Positions 36,862-45,451 of a stretch of 64,000 nt of DNA are shown piece by piece. How positions within the stretch are numbered: position 1 is the stretch's first letter; every line of letters starts with the position of its first letter. Source of the stretch: Aquimarina algiphila (GTDB lineage Bacteria > Bacteroidota > Bacteroidia > Flavobacteriales > Flavobacteriaceae); the NCBI RefSeq assembly GCF_007489275.1, contig NZ_VLNR01000017.1:32140-96139 (forward strand), given 5' to 3'. The notes below the pieces were generated by a model, which was not told where the DNA came from, did no database searches, and was given only the letters and a program-made list of their open reading frames with translations. Both the position numbers and the translations under genes were made by a program.

Positions 36862-39491
36862 TACGTTTTGAGTTCGTTGTATTATTAATATGTTTTTTGA
36901 ATATATCAGGTTACTCACAACAAGCAGATAGTGTAGAGGTTGTTGAAAACCAATCGATATTTAATATTCTTGAAGCATTTAAAAAACAATATCAATATAG
37001 TTTTTCTTATGATGTTGAAGCGGTCAAGAATGTAAAACTAAAAATTGATCAAAAGACAATCTCTATTGATTCACTATTAAAAGAGATAAAAGAACAAACG
37101 CAATTTATACTACAAAAGGTTGACGATCACAGTTATATTTTGGTAGAAAATGATGAAACTATCGAAATATGTGGTATTGTGGTCGATGCGACATCTACTT
37201 TTGAGCTTACTCAAGCTACTATCTTAAACAACAATAATGCAATTAAGCTTACAGATGAGCGAGGTTATTTTAGATTACGATTAAGACCAAAAGATTCAAT
37301 TTCTATATCTTATTTAGGGTATGATATAAAAACAATTAAAGCTTCTGCTTTTTCAGGTTCGAGTTGTAATACAATTAGATTAAATCCTGAAATTCAGAGT
37401 TTAAGTGAGGTTGTTATTAATGAGTATCTTACTACAGGTGTACAAAAAAATAAAGATGCTTCTATTAATGTATCTACCAAAAAGCTCAGAATTCTACCAG
37501 GACTTGTAGAACCAGACGTTTTACAGAGTTTACAATTATTGCCAGGAGTAAATAGCCCAACAGAGGATCCAGCGGGATTATACATTAGAGGAGGAACTCC
37601 AGATCAAAACCTGGTACTATGGGATGGTATCAAAATGTATCATAATGGCCATTTTTTTAATCAAATATCAACTTTCAATCCCTATATAGTCAAAAATGTA
37701 AAGGTATATCGAGGTGGAACCAGTGTACGGTATGGAGATCGTATTTCTGGAGCAGTGATTATAGAATCTGATGATGATTTGATCGAAAAAATTAAAATCG
37801 GAGGCGGAGTAAATTTTACTCATGCAGATATTTTTGCCAAAGTTCCCTTGTCAGAAAAAATAGGTGTGATGGCGGCTTTTCGCAGATCTACTACTGATGT
37901 GTATAGAAATATAGCATACAATAATTTAGTTCGAAAAGTCTTTCAGAATACCAGGGCAGATATTCCAGATAGTAATGTACAAGGAACTTTGGATAGGGAA
38001 GCTAGAGAAGATGATTTTTCCTTTTCGGATACAAACATTAAACTTGTATGGCATCCAGATGAACAAAATACAATAAAATTTAGTGGAATATTTGCAGAAA
38101 ATAGATTAGATAATATTAGAAATGAAGCAGATACGATTACCTCTTTTAATCGTATTAATGATATTCTTAAACTTAGGAACGGAGGAGCTAGTCTAAATTG
38201 GAGAAAAGAATATTCGAACAATATCATCCAGAAAACAAATGTTTATTTTTCAATATATGATACTCGTTATAAGATCATTGGATCTAATACCAATTCAAGA
38301 CAAACTTTTATTTTTAATGAGAATAATCAAGTAAAGGATATAGGAGCAGAGTATTCTTTAGCTATTCCATTAGCTCCAAAACAAACTCTTGGTGTCGGGT
38401 ATCAATTTGTTTATAATAAGGCAAATTATAATAGAAGCGAAATTGCTAATGGAGTTGTAGATGTAGATTTGGAGGATGAAATTAGAGGAGAAGGAAATAA
38501 TCATACCTTGTTTTCTGAATATACTTATAAATCTCCAAAATTATATATGAATTTTGGACTTAGAGGCTCCTATTTGAGTAATACAGATCAGTTTTTTATA
38601 GAACCTCGTATGTTTTCTTCTGTAGAAGTGCTAAAGAACTTTAGGCTAACTACTTCGGCAGAATTAAAAAATCAACAACTTAACCGCCTGGTCACTTTTG
38701 GTAGTATTTATAATCAAATTGAAGGCTTACCAGTTGCAGATAATGTATGGCTTCTTTCTGGAAAAATTAGAAATGATGACTCCGTTTTTGTTCCAGTAAT
38801 CAAAAGCATGCAATTTACTTTTGGTTCTTTATACACTATTAACGGATGGAATTTTGATTTGGAAGCCTATTATAAGAAGCTTACTGATGTAACATCAATT
38901 AATAATTTTGTTTTGGAAGTTGCTTCTGCAGATACCGATAATGTTTTTGAAATAGGAAAAGAAGAACGTATTGGTTTTGATTTTTTACTAAAAAAAAGGA
39001 TTCAGAATTATAGGTTCTGGATAGGGTATTCTTTAAGTAAAGCTCTAGTTACTTTCCCTAGTATACAGCAGAATGCTTTTTCAGGAAATTTTGATCAAAG
39101 ACATGTATTAAATATCTCTCAAACTTTAAAGGTTAATAATTTTGAGTTTGCACTTGGATGGAATTATGCCACCGGAAGACCATTTACAAGATTACTAAGA
39201 GATGTTGATAATATAGACGATGGTATTAGAATCGATCCAAAAGGAATTAATTCTAGTAGATTTAAGGATTATCATAGACTAGATGCTTCTGCAGTATATA
39301 GATTTAATTTTAAAACTAAAAAAACCTGGGGAGGAATGATTGGATTCTCCATTCGTAATATTTACAATAGAAAAAATACGATTACTCAAGGGTTTTCTCG
39401 AAGAGAGGATGAAAATGGAATTTTTGTAGAAAGTTTTGAAAACAAATCATTACAACTCACACCAGATGTGGTTATCCGTTTTAATTTTTAA
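36858..39491 (+). CDS. TonB-dependent receptor with STN signalling domain
   Basis: An 877-residue outer-membrane receptor. GTG start at 36858 overlaps the fecR stop by 4 nt (GTGA), implying coupled translation. In order: a signal peptide, an STN domain (residues 25-100, FNILEAFKKQYQYSFSYDVE), a carboxypeptidase-like beta-sandwich (105-180), a plug (200-310, with LQLLPGVNSPTEDPAGLYIR) and the barrel ending VVIRFNF, with terminal Phe. The STN domain contacts FecR when ligand binds. There is no SusD gene, so the cargo may be a siderophore, a peptide or another small ligand, not necessarily a glycan. Confidence 0.9.
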   Translation: MIRFEFVVLLICFLNISGYSQQADSVEVVENQSIFNILEAFKKQYQYSFSYDVEAVKNVKLKIDQKTISIDSLLKEIKEQTQFILQKVDDHSYILVENDETIEICGIVVDATSTFELTQATILNNNNAIKLTDERGYFRLRLRPKDSISISYLGYDIKTIKASAFSGSSCNTIRLNPEIQSLSEVVINEYLTTGVQKNKDASINVSTKKLRILPGLVEPDVLQSLQLLPGVNSPTEDPAGLYIRGGTPDQNLVLWDGIKMYHNGHFFNQISTFNPYIVKNVKVYRGGTSVRYGDRISGAVIIESDDDLIEKIKIGGGVNFTHADIFAKVPLSEKIGVMAAFRRSTTDVYRNIAYNNLVRKVFQNTRADIPDSNVQGTLDREAREDDFSFSDTNIKLVWHPDEQNTIKFSGIFAENRLDNIRNEADTITSFNRINDILKLRNGGASLNWRKEYSNNIIQKTNVYFSIYDTRYKIIGSNTNSRQTFIFNENNQVKDIGAEYSLAIPLAPKQTLGVGYQFVYNKANYNRSEIANGVVDVDLEDEIRGEGNNHTLFSEYTYKSPKLYMNFGLRGSYLSNTDQFFIEPRMFSSVEVLKNFRLTTSAELKNQQLNRLVTFGSIYNQIEGLPVADNVWLLSGKIRNDDSVFVPVIKSMQFTFGSLYTINGWNFDLEAYYKKLTDVTSINNFVLEVASADTDNVFEIGKEERIGFDFLLKKRIQNYRFWIGYSLSKALVTFPSIQQNAFSGNFDQRHVLNISQTLKVNNFEFALGWNYATGRPFTRLLRDVDNIDDGIRIDPKGINSSRFKDYHRLDASAVYRFNFKTKKTWGGMIGFSIRNIYNRKNTITQGFSRREDENGIFVESFENKSLQLTPDVVIRFNF

Positions 39492-39686
39492 GAACAGATT
39501 TTAATATTAGATATTTACCTATTTGTTATAGACATCTCTTAAAGAGTTTTTATTTTTCATCAAATACATAAGAATTATATGAATAGTTGTGGTAGGGTTG
39601 ACGCAATGATTAACGTTACTATATCATAAGACTAACTAAACTCTCATCCCACTTGAATTTAATTAATCATGCTTAAAAATTAATTC

Positions 39687-40718
39687 ATGAGACGTAATTC
39701 TTTATTATTTATTTATGTATTCTTTTGTTTGACGCTACTTAATTGTAATAGTAGCGATGATGCTTTGAGTGCCACAGATTCTGAAATGAATCCAAATTCG
39801 GGAGGAGATCAGGACTCAGGGATTACCCCTAGTCCTCCAACACAAGGAACACCGCTACGTACAGATGTAAAAACATTTATATTTGGACATAGCCTTATTG
39901 TACACTCGCCACCACTTATTCCTACTCCAAGCGACGAAACAACAGTTCCTCATTGGATGCATGTATTATCCCAATCTGCTGGTTATAGCTATGCTGTAGA
40001 TGGCCAATATGGTTTTTTACCACAACATGATAATCTTCCACCAATTGCACAGTGGGGATTTGATATAGCATCTGGAGTTTGGAATTCTGATGTTGAGCCA
40101 TTTTCTGAGGCTAATTTTAACACGATACTATTAACCGCAGCCAATTTTGTACAGTATCAACCTGCAAATACACCGTATGATGGAGATAATCCTGATAATA
40201 CAACACCTCTTAGTGCTACTACAGATATTATTGATTGGGTTGGACAACAAGAAGAAGGGATAACAATTTATATTTATGAAAATTGGCCTGATATGGCTGG
40301 TTTTGTAAACTCATTTCCTCCTTCTCAAGAAGAATTTGCTAATTATAACGCAAATACAGTTGGAGATTTTCATAATTGGTGGTTAGATTATCATAACGCA
40401 TTATTGGTTGATAGGCCTAATGTTAAGATGATTCCGGTAGGGCCAATTATAAGTAAACTACTTACAGATACAACATTGGAACAAATTCCGATTTTGGACT
40501 TATATGAAGATGCTGCTCCTCATGGAAGGCCAACCATTTATTTTCTGGCAAGTTTAATAACGTATTCTGCTATGTATGGGATACCACCACCATCAGATTT
40601 TGAAATCCCTACAACTGTACATAGCATAGTTAGAGATAATTATCAAGAAACAGTAAATTTTATCTGGAACGAACTTCAAAATTTTAATGACGAAAACGGG
40701 AATAGCCGTGTTTGGTAA
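39687..40718 (+). CDS. Lipoprotein with SGNH/GDSL-hydrolase-like motifs
   Basis: A 343-residue predicted lipoprotein: signal ending in LTLLNC, then a disordered Ser/Pro/Gly linker (residues 22-58). The folded part opens with FIFGHSLIVH (residues 64-73), where GHSL is at the place of GDSL, and later has DAAPHGRPTIYFLASL (near 272-287), which fits the Asp-x-x-His catalytic block. This suggests a surface or periplasmic esterase-like protein; I cannot name a family with certainty. It follows the TonB receptor by 195 bp and may be part of the same response. Confidence 0.55.
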   Translation: MRRNSLLFIYVFFCLTLLNCNSSDDALSATDSEMNPNSGGDQDSGITPSPPTQGTPLRTDVKTFIFGHSLIVHSPPLIPTPSDETTVPHWMHVLSQSAGYSYAVDGQYGFLPQHDNLPPIAQWGFDIASGVWNSDVEPFSEANFNTILLTAANFVQYQPANTPYDGDNPDNTTPLSATTDIIDWVGQQEEGITIYIYENWPDMAGFVNSFPPSQEEFANYNANTVGDFHNWWLDYHNALLVDRPNVKMIPVGPIISKLLTDTTLEQIPILDLYEDAAPHGRPTIYFLASLITYSAMYGIPPPSDFEIPTTVHSIVRDNYQETVNFIWNELQNFNDENGNSRVW

Positions 40719-40740
40719 TACATAAAGTTTGTGATAAATA

Positions 40741-40778
40741 AAAGAGGCAATAGATGTTCTAATTGCCTCTTTTGTTTT
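40741..40778. terminator. Bidirectional terminator
   Basis: AAAGAGGCAAT / ATTGCCTCTTT followed by a T run, between the convergent lipoprotein and amidohydrolase genes. Confidence 0.85.
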
Positions 40779-40803
40779 TTTAACCTGATATAAGTTCTAT
40801 TAA

Positions 40804-41898
40804 TTATTTTGGAAACAAGCTTTTATCAATATTTGGAATAATTTGTAAAGCATTTTTATAGTATAGTTTCTTCAATACTTCATCATCAAGATCTAATCCA
40901 TACATTTTCCAAAAGGCATGGTATCTTTTATAGTAAGGAAAATATTCATCATCAGATTCGAGTACTCTAAAGTAGGTATAATACTCCTCTGGATTCCAGG
41001 AATCTTTTCCAAACATCACTCTGTCTTGATATTTTGTAAGGAAGGCTTTGGCATTTCTGGGTTGTCTTCCTAATTCTGCGATTACAGCTCCAATTTCACT
41101 ATACATATTTGGTATTTCGTCCATTAGTTTTGCTAGTTTAGCCAAGTCGTTACCATACCAACCCAAATGGGCATTAATGAATTTAGTGTTTTTATGTTTT
41201 CTAAAAATTCGATGCTGTTCTTGTATAATCGTTTCCCATGATCCAGTAACATTAGCATCTCTTTTTCTTCTAGATCTAAGTTTTAGCTCTAACCACCGTT
41301 CATTTTTATTGTCATGCGCATCCCAAAATGGTTTTGGATCAGCAGAATGGATCAATACAGGGATACCAAGTTCTCCGCACTTTTCCCAAACAGGTCCAAT
41401 TCTGGGATCATCTATTTTAATACGATTCCCATTACTATCCTTATTATCCATGCCTTGACTTTTATAAATTTTTAATCCATTGGCACCAAGAGCTACATCT
41501 TTTTCGATTTGAGAAACAGTTTTTTGCGTCCAACCAGGTTCATCAATACCTGTAAGGTTAATATTGGTGAATACAATAAATCTATTAGGAAAATTCGTTT
41601 TTACATTTTCTAATGATTTAGCAAGATGTTCATCAGATCCTCTTCCTCTTCCAGATAGGTTTACCATCACTGCCATGTTGAGTTTATCCATTTCAGAAAC
41701 AACATCTTGAAGGTTTTGTGTTGGCATTCTAAATTGATGATTATGGACATCGATAAAAGGGAACTTTGCTTTTTTGACCTCTTCTCCCGGTACAACAAGA
41801 GTAGAAGGGGGATCATAATCTTCAAATTCCATTTTTTGCGCGGCTATTTGTGTAATAGATGCTAATAGAACTAGTAAAAAGGCTTTCCAGAATTTCAT
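40804..41898 (-). CDS. Secreted amidohydrolase (Amidohydro_2 family)
   Basis: A 364-residue protein. I chose the start at 41898 (MKFWKAFLLVLLASITQIAA), which gives a signal peptide. TIM-barrel metal-dependent hydrolase motifs: FIDVHNHQFR (HxH, near residues 48-57), ANGLKIYKSQG, IPVLIHSADP and KFINAHLGWYG, and an Asp in MFGKDSWN near 318. Members hydrolyse or decarboxylate small aromatic or cyclic compounds. It is periplasmic or secreted, which is common in Bacteroidota. The substrate is unknown and there is no operon partner. Confidence 0.85.
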   Translation of the reverse strand: MKFWKAFLLVLLASITQIAAQKMEFEDYDPPSTLVVPGEEVKKAKFPFIDVHNHQFRMPTQNLQDVVSEMDKLNMAVMVNLSGRGRGSDEHLAKSLENVKTNFPNRFIVFTNINLTGIDEPGWTQKTVSQIEKDVALGANGLKIYKSQGMDNKDSNGNRIKIDDPRIGPVWEKCGELGIPVLIHSADPKPFWDAHDNKNERWLELKLRSRRKRDANVTGSWETIIQEQHRIFRKHKNTKFINAHLGWYGNDLAKLAKLMDEIPNMYSEIGAVIAELGRQPRNAKAFLTKYQDRVMFGKDSWNPEEYYTYFRVLESDDEYFPYYKRYHAFWKMYGLDLDDEVLKKLYYKNALQIIPNIDKSLFPK

Positions 41899-42009
41899 AT
41901 TTGTGATTTGATTTAGATAGCAAAAACATAAATATATAATAATCATACCGTCAAAAAGAAAGGTTAACAACACTTTATAAACTCTATAAAATCAATGATA
42001 ATAGTACAA

Positions 42010-42172
42010 TAATAAAAACCCCTGTTACTAAGTATGAAAAGTAACAAGGATCTTTATAAACAAATCACCAACCAATTACATTGTATATATTTTTATTTTA
42101 ATTCACTTACAAAATAGGTTTATCGGCACAATAAGAATCAAATTTGATCGCTATGGAAAGAATTATGATGCT
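42010..42172 (-). ncRNA. Candidate small RNA (or decayed 3' end of a third paralog)
   Basis: The 481 bp between 41898 and 42380 hold no coding frame of useful length. On the minus strand they do hold a GTAGGG element (42181-42211), about 160 nt of transcript-like sequence with the palindrome ATCAAATTTGAT (42137-42148), a GGTTGGTG element and a terminator hairpin (CCTTGTTAC / GTAACAGGGG) with a T run. The 3' part looks like the 3' UTR of the gene at 42380. The ends given are estimates. Confidence 0.45.
42012..42049 (-). terminator. Terminator of the candidate small RNA
   Basis: Minus strand CCTTGTTAC / GTAACAGGGG with one G-T pair and a following T run. Confidence 0.65.
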
Positions 42173-42180
42173 CTTACATA

Positions 42181-42211
42181 CCTAAAACAAAAAAGAAATA
42201 AAATACCCTAC
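42181..42211 (-). promoter_or_regulatory. GTAGGG element, copy D, facing the candidate small RNA
   Basis: Minus strand GTAGGGTATTT, nine bases, TTTGTTTTAGG: the same two blocks with the same spacing as copies A and B. Confidence 0.55.
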
Positions 42212-42310
42212 TTTATTTTTTGAAAACATGATTATTTCCCAATTTATTAACCAAATATAGGAGACAGGAGGCCTAAAAATGTGATAGATTTCACAAGGAA
42301 TCAAATAAAG

Positions 42311-42348
42311 AAAATCCCGTTACCTGAAGTATTTGGTAACGGGATTTT
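42311..42348 (-). terminator. Terminator of paralog 2
   Basis: A perfect 14-bp inverted repeat, AAAATCCCGTTACC / GGTAACGGGATTTT, with a 10-nt loop. A GTTGGTTAGTTG element (42352-42363) lies just before it on the minus strand. Confidence 0.88.
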
Positions 42349-42379
42349 AAACAACTAACCAACAACTAAATTTTATATT

Positions 42380-43048
42380 TTAGTCATCATCACGATCATC
42401 ATCGTCATCATCGTCATGATATCTTTTCTTCCTTTTTCTATTTTTATAATAATGATCATCGTCATTATCGTGCTTATAATATTTTGGCTGCCAATTCCTG
42501 TTATAATAAGGATCATGAGTTGTAGTACATCCATCGATACCACAGTATCCACAACCATCATAGTGAATATTACCTTCTGTCTCTCTTATTCTGTCATACC
42601 TGTTGTAGTAGATACGTAATCCACCTATTTGATACACTAATCCTCTTCTGTTATATCGAATTGATATTGTGCCTATTCTTCGTACTCTATTATGTCTATC
42701 ATAACTGATATAATTTGGTCCGACCTTTTTTAGTCTACCGTAATAATCATATCTGATAAAATTATTATGATGTGCTCGTACACGTTGAGTATATGTACCG
42801 GGGGTATTATATCTTCTGGTATTCCAATTTCCGTAATGAGATCTACCTCTTCGATTAAGCACTTTATAGTCAATGCTACCTTCTGGGTAAACAAGAAATT
42901 TTATTCCTCCTTCGATAAAGACAATTGGTTGTGTGTTATGATAGCGTTTTGTAACCCTATCCTTGTGATCCGCATGATTGTGATCATTTGCCTTTACAGT
43001 TGTTACTATCAGTAACAAAGCTGCAGTAAAAAGTATCATTTTTTTCAT
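42380..43048 (-). CDS. Secreted 16-residue-repeat protein with poly-Asp tail (paralog 2)
   Basis: A 222-residue exported protein. The start at 43048 (MKKMILFTAALLLIVTTVKA) gives a signal peptide; an in-frame ATG at 43081 is possible. After a His-rich segment comes VFIEGGIKFLVYPEGSIDYK, matching the GGIDFSIYADG motif of paralog 1. The repeats follow: YDYYGRLKKVGPNYI, SYDRHNRVRRIGTISI, RYNRRGLVYQIGGLRI and YYNRYDRIRETEGNIH. A four-Cys patch (GCGYCGIDGC) and a Lys/Arg then Asp-rich tail end the protein. Family unknown; metal binding by the His and Asp ends is possible. Confidence 0.75.
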   Translation of the reverse strand: MKKMILFTAALLLIVTTVKANDHNHADHKDRVTKRYHNTQPIVFIEGGIKFLVYPEGSIDYKVLNRRGRSHYGNWNTRRYNTPGTYTQRVRAHHNNFIRYDYYGRLKKVGPNYISYDRHNRVRRIGTISIRYNRRGLVYQIGGLRIYYNRYDRIRETEGNIHYDGCGYCGIDGCTTTHDPYYNRNWQPKYYKHDNDDDHYYKNRKRKKRYHDDDDDDDRDDD

Positions 43049-43117
43049 AACCTTACCTGTTTTGGGTTTATGCCTACTCATTAGCTTTTCGGCTTCCGCT
43101 ATTTGATTAATACAGTT

Positions 43118-43132
43118 TCAAATCGCGTGCCA
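43118..43132 (-). promoter_or_regulatory. Sigma-54-like promoter of paralog 2
   Basis: Minus strand TGGCACGCGATTTGA, the same register as the site of paralog 1 and also preceded by a T run. The leader to 43048 would be about 58 nt. Confidence 0.65.
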
Positions 43133-43164
43133 AAAATGAGTAAGGTTATGAAAAATAAGGGTAA

Positions 43165-43809
43165 TTATTTGGTTTTCAGAAAACTAATTATTTCTTCTGG
43201 ATCCGCTCTTTCTTTATAATCTTCTTTAATGAAATCATAAATGATAGTTCCGTTCTGATCAATTATATATGTTGCTGATATTGGAAGTTGTTGAGCAGTA
43301 TTTCCGTTATTTGCTTCTAAATCAATTTTAAAGCCTTTATAAACTTCAATAAGATCTTCTGGTAATGTAAATACGAGGTTAAATGCTTTGGCAATTTTAT
43401 TATCTAAGTCAGAAAGAACTTCAAAACGTAATCCGTTTTTTTCTGAAGTAGTTAATGAATTGTCTGGTGTTTCGGGGCTTATAGCCACCAAAGTTGCTCC
43501 ATATTTTTCAATTTCAGGTAGTGCATCTTGTAATGCTTTTAGTTCCAGGTTGCAATAAGGGCACCATCCGCCTCGATAAAAGGATAGGACAATTTTTTTA
43601 TCTAATAATAATTCTTGTACAGACATCTTTTTATTGGCTGCATTGGGAAGTGTAATCTCTGGAATTTGATCTCCGGTTTTTAATGCTTTGGATACAAGTC
43701 CTTCATCGCGTAAGGTTTGTATACCATTATTCATTATTCTGTGTGTACTTTCTGAATATTTCGCTACAGATTGATCTGCGCGAGCTTTTAGATCTTGAGT
43801 AAGTGACAT
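43165..43809 (-). CDS. Peroxiredoxin-like (AhpC/TSA) family protein
   Basis: A 214-residue thioredoxin-fold protein. The peroxidatic region is FYRGGWCPYCNLELKALQ near residues 79-96, a CxxC arrangement that differs from the usual PxxxTxxC of peroxiredoxins and marks the thioredoxin-like AhpC/TSA subgroup. The N-terminal 50 residues are helical and specific to it. There is no signal peptide, so it is cytosolic. It likely reduces peroxides or disulfides. It stands alone; the promoter of the next gene starts 33 nt after its stop. Confidence 0.82.
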   Translation of the reverse strand: MSLTQDLKARADQSVAKYSESTHRIMNNGIQTLRDEGLVSKALKTGDQIPEITLPNAANKKMSVQELLLDKKIVLSFYRGGWCPYCNLELKALQDALPEIEKYGATLVAISPETPDNSLTTSEKNGLRFEVLSDLDNKIAKAFNLVFTLPEDLIEVYKGFKIDLEANNGNTAQQLPISATYIIDQNGTIIYDFIKEDYKERADPEEIISFLKTK

Positions 43810-44005
43810 TGTTTTGGTTTAAGATTAAATGTCTACGTTTAGCCGTTACGAAATGAATTACATTACAGAGATAAATGCTATAATAATGTTAATATCGAAT
43901 CAAGGTCAAAAAGTAGTATAAGGATAAAAAAACTTAACCCCAGAAAATGGGGTAGTGTCTTAATATAGAAATAATCATCTTTACCATGAAAAATCATTAA
44001 GTTTT

Positions 44006-45205
44006 ATGAACATCATAAGTTTTGTTCGTGTAGTATTAATTTTTATAGGATTATTTTTATGTAGCAGCGGTATTGCTCAGGATGATCGCGATGTATTAAT
44101 TAATTTGTATAGAGCAAATCCAGACAATAGACTAGATTGGGATATTAAGATAACAACGATAGAGGATTGGGTAGGTGTAACGATGGTTAAAGGAAGAGTA
44201 ACCGAATTAGATTTAAGATCAAATAAATTAACCCTTCTTCCAGAAAGCTTTGGAGATCTTACAGCACTTGAGGAATTGGATTTGTCTGACAATCAATTAA
44301 CTCATCTTCCAGAAAGCTTAGGAGGTCTTACAACACTTGAGGAGTTGGATTTGTCTGAAAATCAATTAACTCATCTTCCAGAAAACTTAGGAGGCCTTAT
44401 AACACTTGTAAAATTGGATTTGTCTGACAATCAATTAATACGTCTTCCTGAAAGTTTTGGAGGCCTTACAGTACTTGGGGAACTGGATTTATCTTATAAT
44501 AAGTTAACAAGCTTTCCAGAAAGTTTTGGAGACCTAATAAAGCTTGAATACTTGAATTTGTATAAAAATCAAATAACAAGTCTTCCAGAAAGTTTTAGAG
44601 GTCTTAAAGCGCTTGGGGAATTGGATTTGTCTTATAATCAATTAATAAGCTTTCCAGAAAGTTTAGGAGACCTTATAACACTTAAAAAATTGTATTTGAC
44701 GAATAATAATATTATTAGTTTTTCTGAAAGTTTAGTTGGTCTTACAGCGCTTTTGTATTTGAATTTAAACGATAATGAATTAACTCATCTTCCAGAAGGT
44801 TTTGGAAACCTTACAAGGCTTAAAGGATTGAGGTTAAATAATAATGAATTAACTCATCTTCCAGAAAGTTTTGGAAATCTAATAAAGCTTGAATACTTGA
44901 ATTTAGATGATAATGAATTAACTAGTCTTCCAGAAAGTTTTGGAGGTCTATTAAAACTTGAATACTTGAATTTATATAAAAACCCACTGATTCGTCTTCC
45001 AGAAAGTTTTGTCGATCTTAAAGAGCTTGAGATATTAGATTTGTCTTATAATAAATTAACAAGTCTTCCAGATCGTTTTGGAGATTTAATAAAGCTTAAA
45101 TACTTAGATTTATATAAAAACCCATTGGCTCGATTATCCGTATCATTATGCAATTTTATAAGTGATATTTCTAGAGTCAGTTTACATACTGGTGTATGTG
45201 ATTAA
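44006..45205 (+). CDS. Secreted leucine-rich repeat protein, 14 repeats
   Basis: A 399-residue exported protein with a signal peptide (cut near GIAQDD). After a ~45-residue cap there are 14 tandem 23-residue LRRs of the form LxxLDLSxNxLTxLPESFGxL, from residue ~70 to 392. The Pro (LPESF) is the mark of bacterial LRRs. The repeats are also very similar at the DNA level, which shows recent duplication and allows copy-number change. There is no C-terminal sorting domain or membrane anchor. It likely binds a protein or surface ligand. Upstream is a CCCC / GGGG repeat at 43939-43952. Confidence 0.88.
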   Translation: MNIISFVRVVLIFIGLFLCSSGIAQDDRDVLINLYRANPDNRLDWDIKITTIEDWVGVTMVKGRVTELDLRSNKLTLLPESFGDLTALEELDLSDNQLTHLPESLGGLTTLEELDLSENQLTHLPENLGGLITLVKLDLSDNQLIRLPESFGGLTVLGELDLSYNKLTSFPESFGDLIKLEYLNLYKNQITSLPESFRGLKALGELDLSYNQLISFPESLGDLITLKKLYLTNNNIISFSESLVGLTALLYLNLNDNELTHLPEGFGNLTRLKGLRLNNNELTHLPESFGNLIKLEYLNLDDNELTSLPESFGGLLKLEYLNLYKNPLIRLPESFVDLKELEILDLSYNKLTSLPDRFGDLIKLKYLDLYKNPLARLSVSLCNFISDISRVSLHTGVCD

Positions 45206-45376
45206 TGATGTAGATTAAAAATGGAAACATTGTTATATGAATACCTACTATGCTATATGATTTGCTTGTCATTCCTGTTTCAGAGACCTATAATTAATCG
45301 ATTATCTTTTTAAAAAAGAGTGTTTATTTTTATTTTTTTATTCCCAACGAAAGGCAACGTGTTGTTTAACGATAAT

Positions 45377-45442
45377 ATTTGTTTCTACCTGAAGCAGAAA
45401 GTATTTTTAAGTCTAGAATTTGTTGCTGCCTGAAGGAGGGGG
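45377..45442. repeat. Imperfect direct repeat between the LRR gene and uvrA
   Basis: Two 25-bp copies (45377-45401 and 45418-45442) share ATTTGTT-CT-CCTGAAG, with about 19 of 25 identical. No function is apparent. Confidence 0.4.
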
Positions 45443-45451
45443 AATATATTC

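Noticed and set aside
39592..39603. GTAGGGTTGACG upstream of the lipoprotein gene as a fourth GTAGGG element
   Set aside because: The second block TTTGTTTTAG is missing, so only six or seven bases match.
44215..45120. Regular DNA repeats of about 69 bp that look like a repeat array
   Set aside because: They are translated leucine-rich repeats in one frame, not CRISPR; unit length and lack of spacers exclude it.
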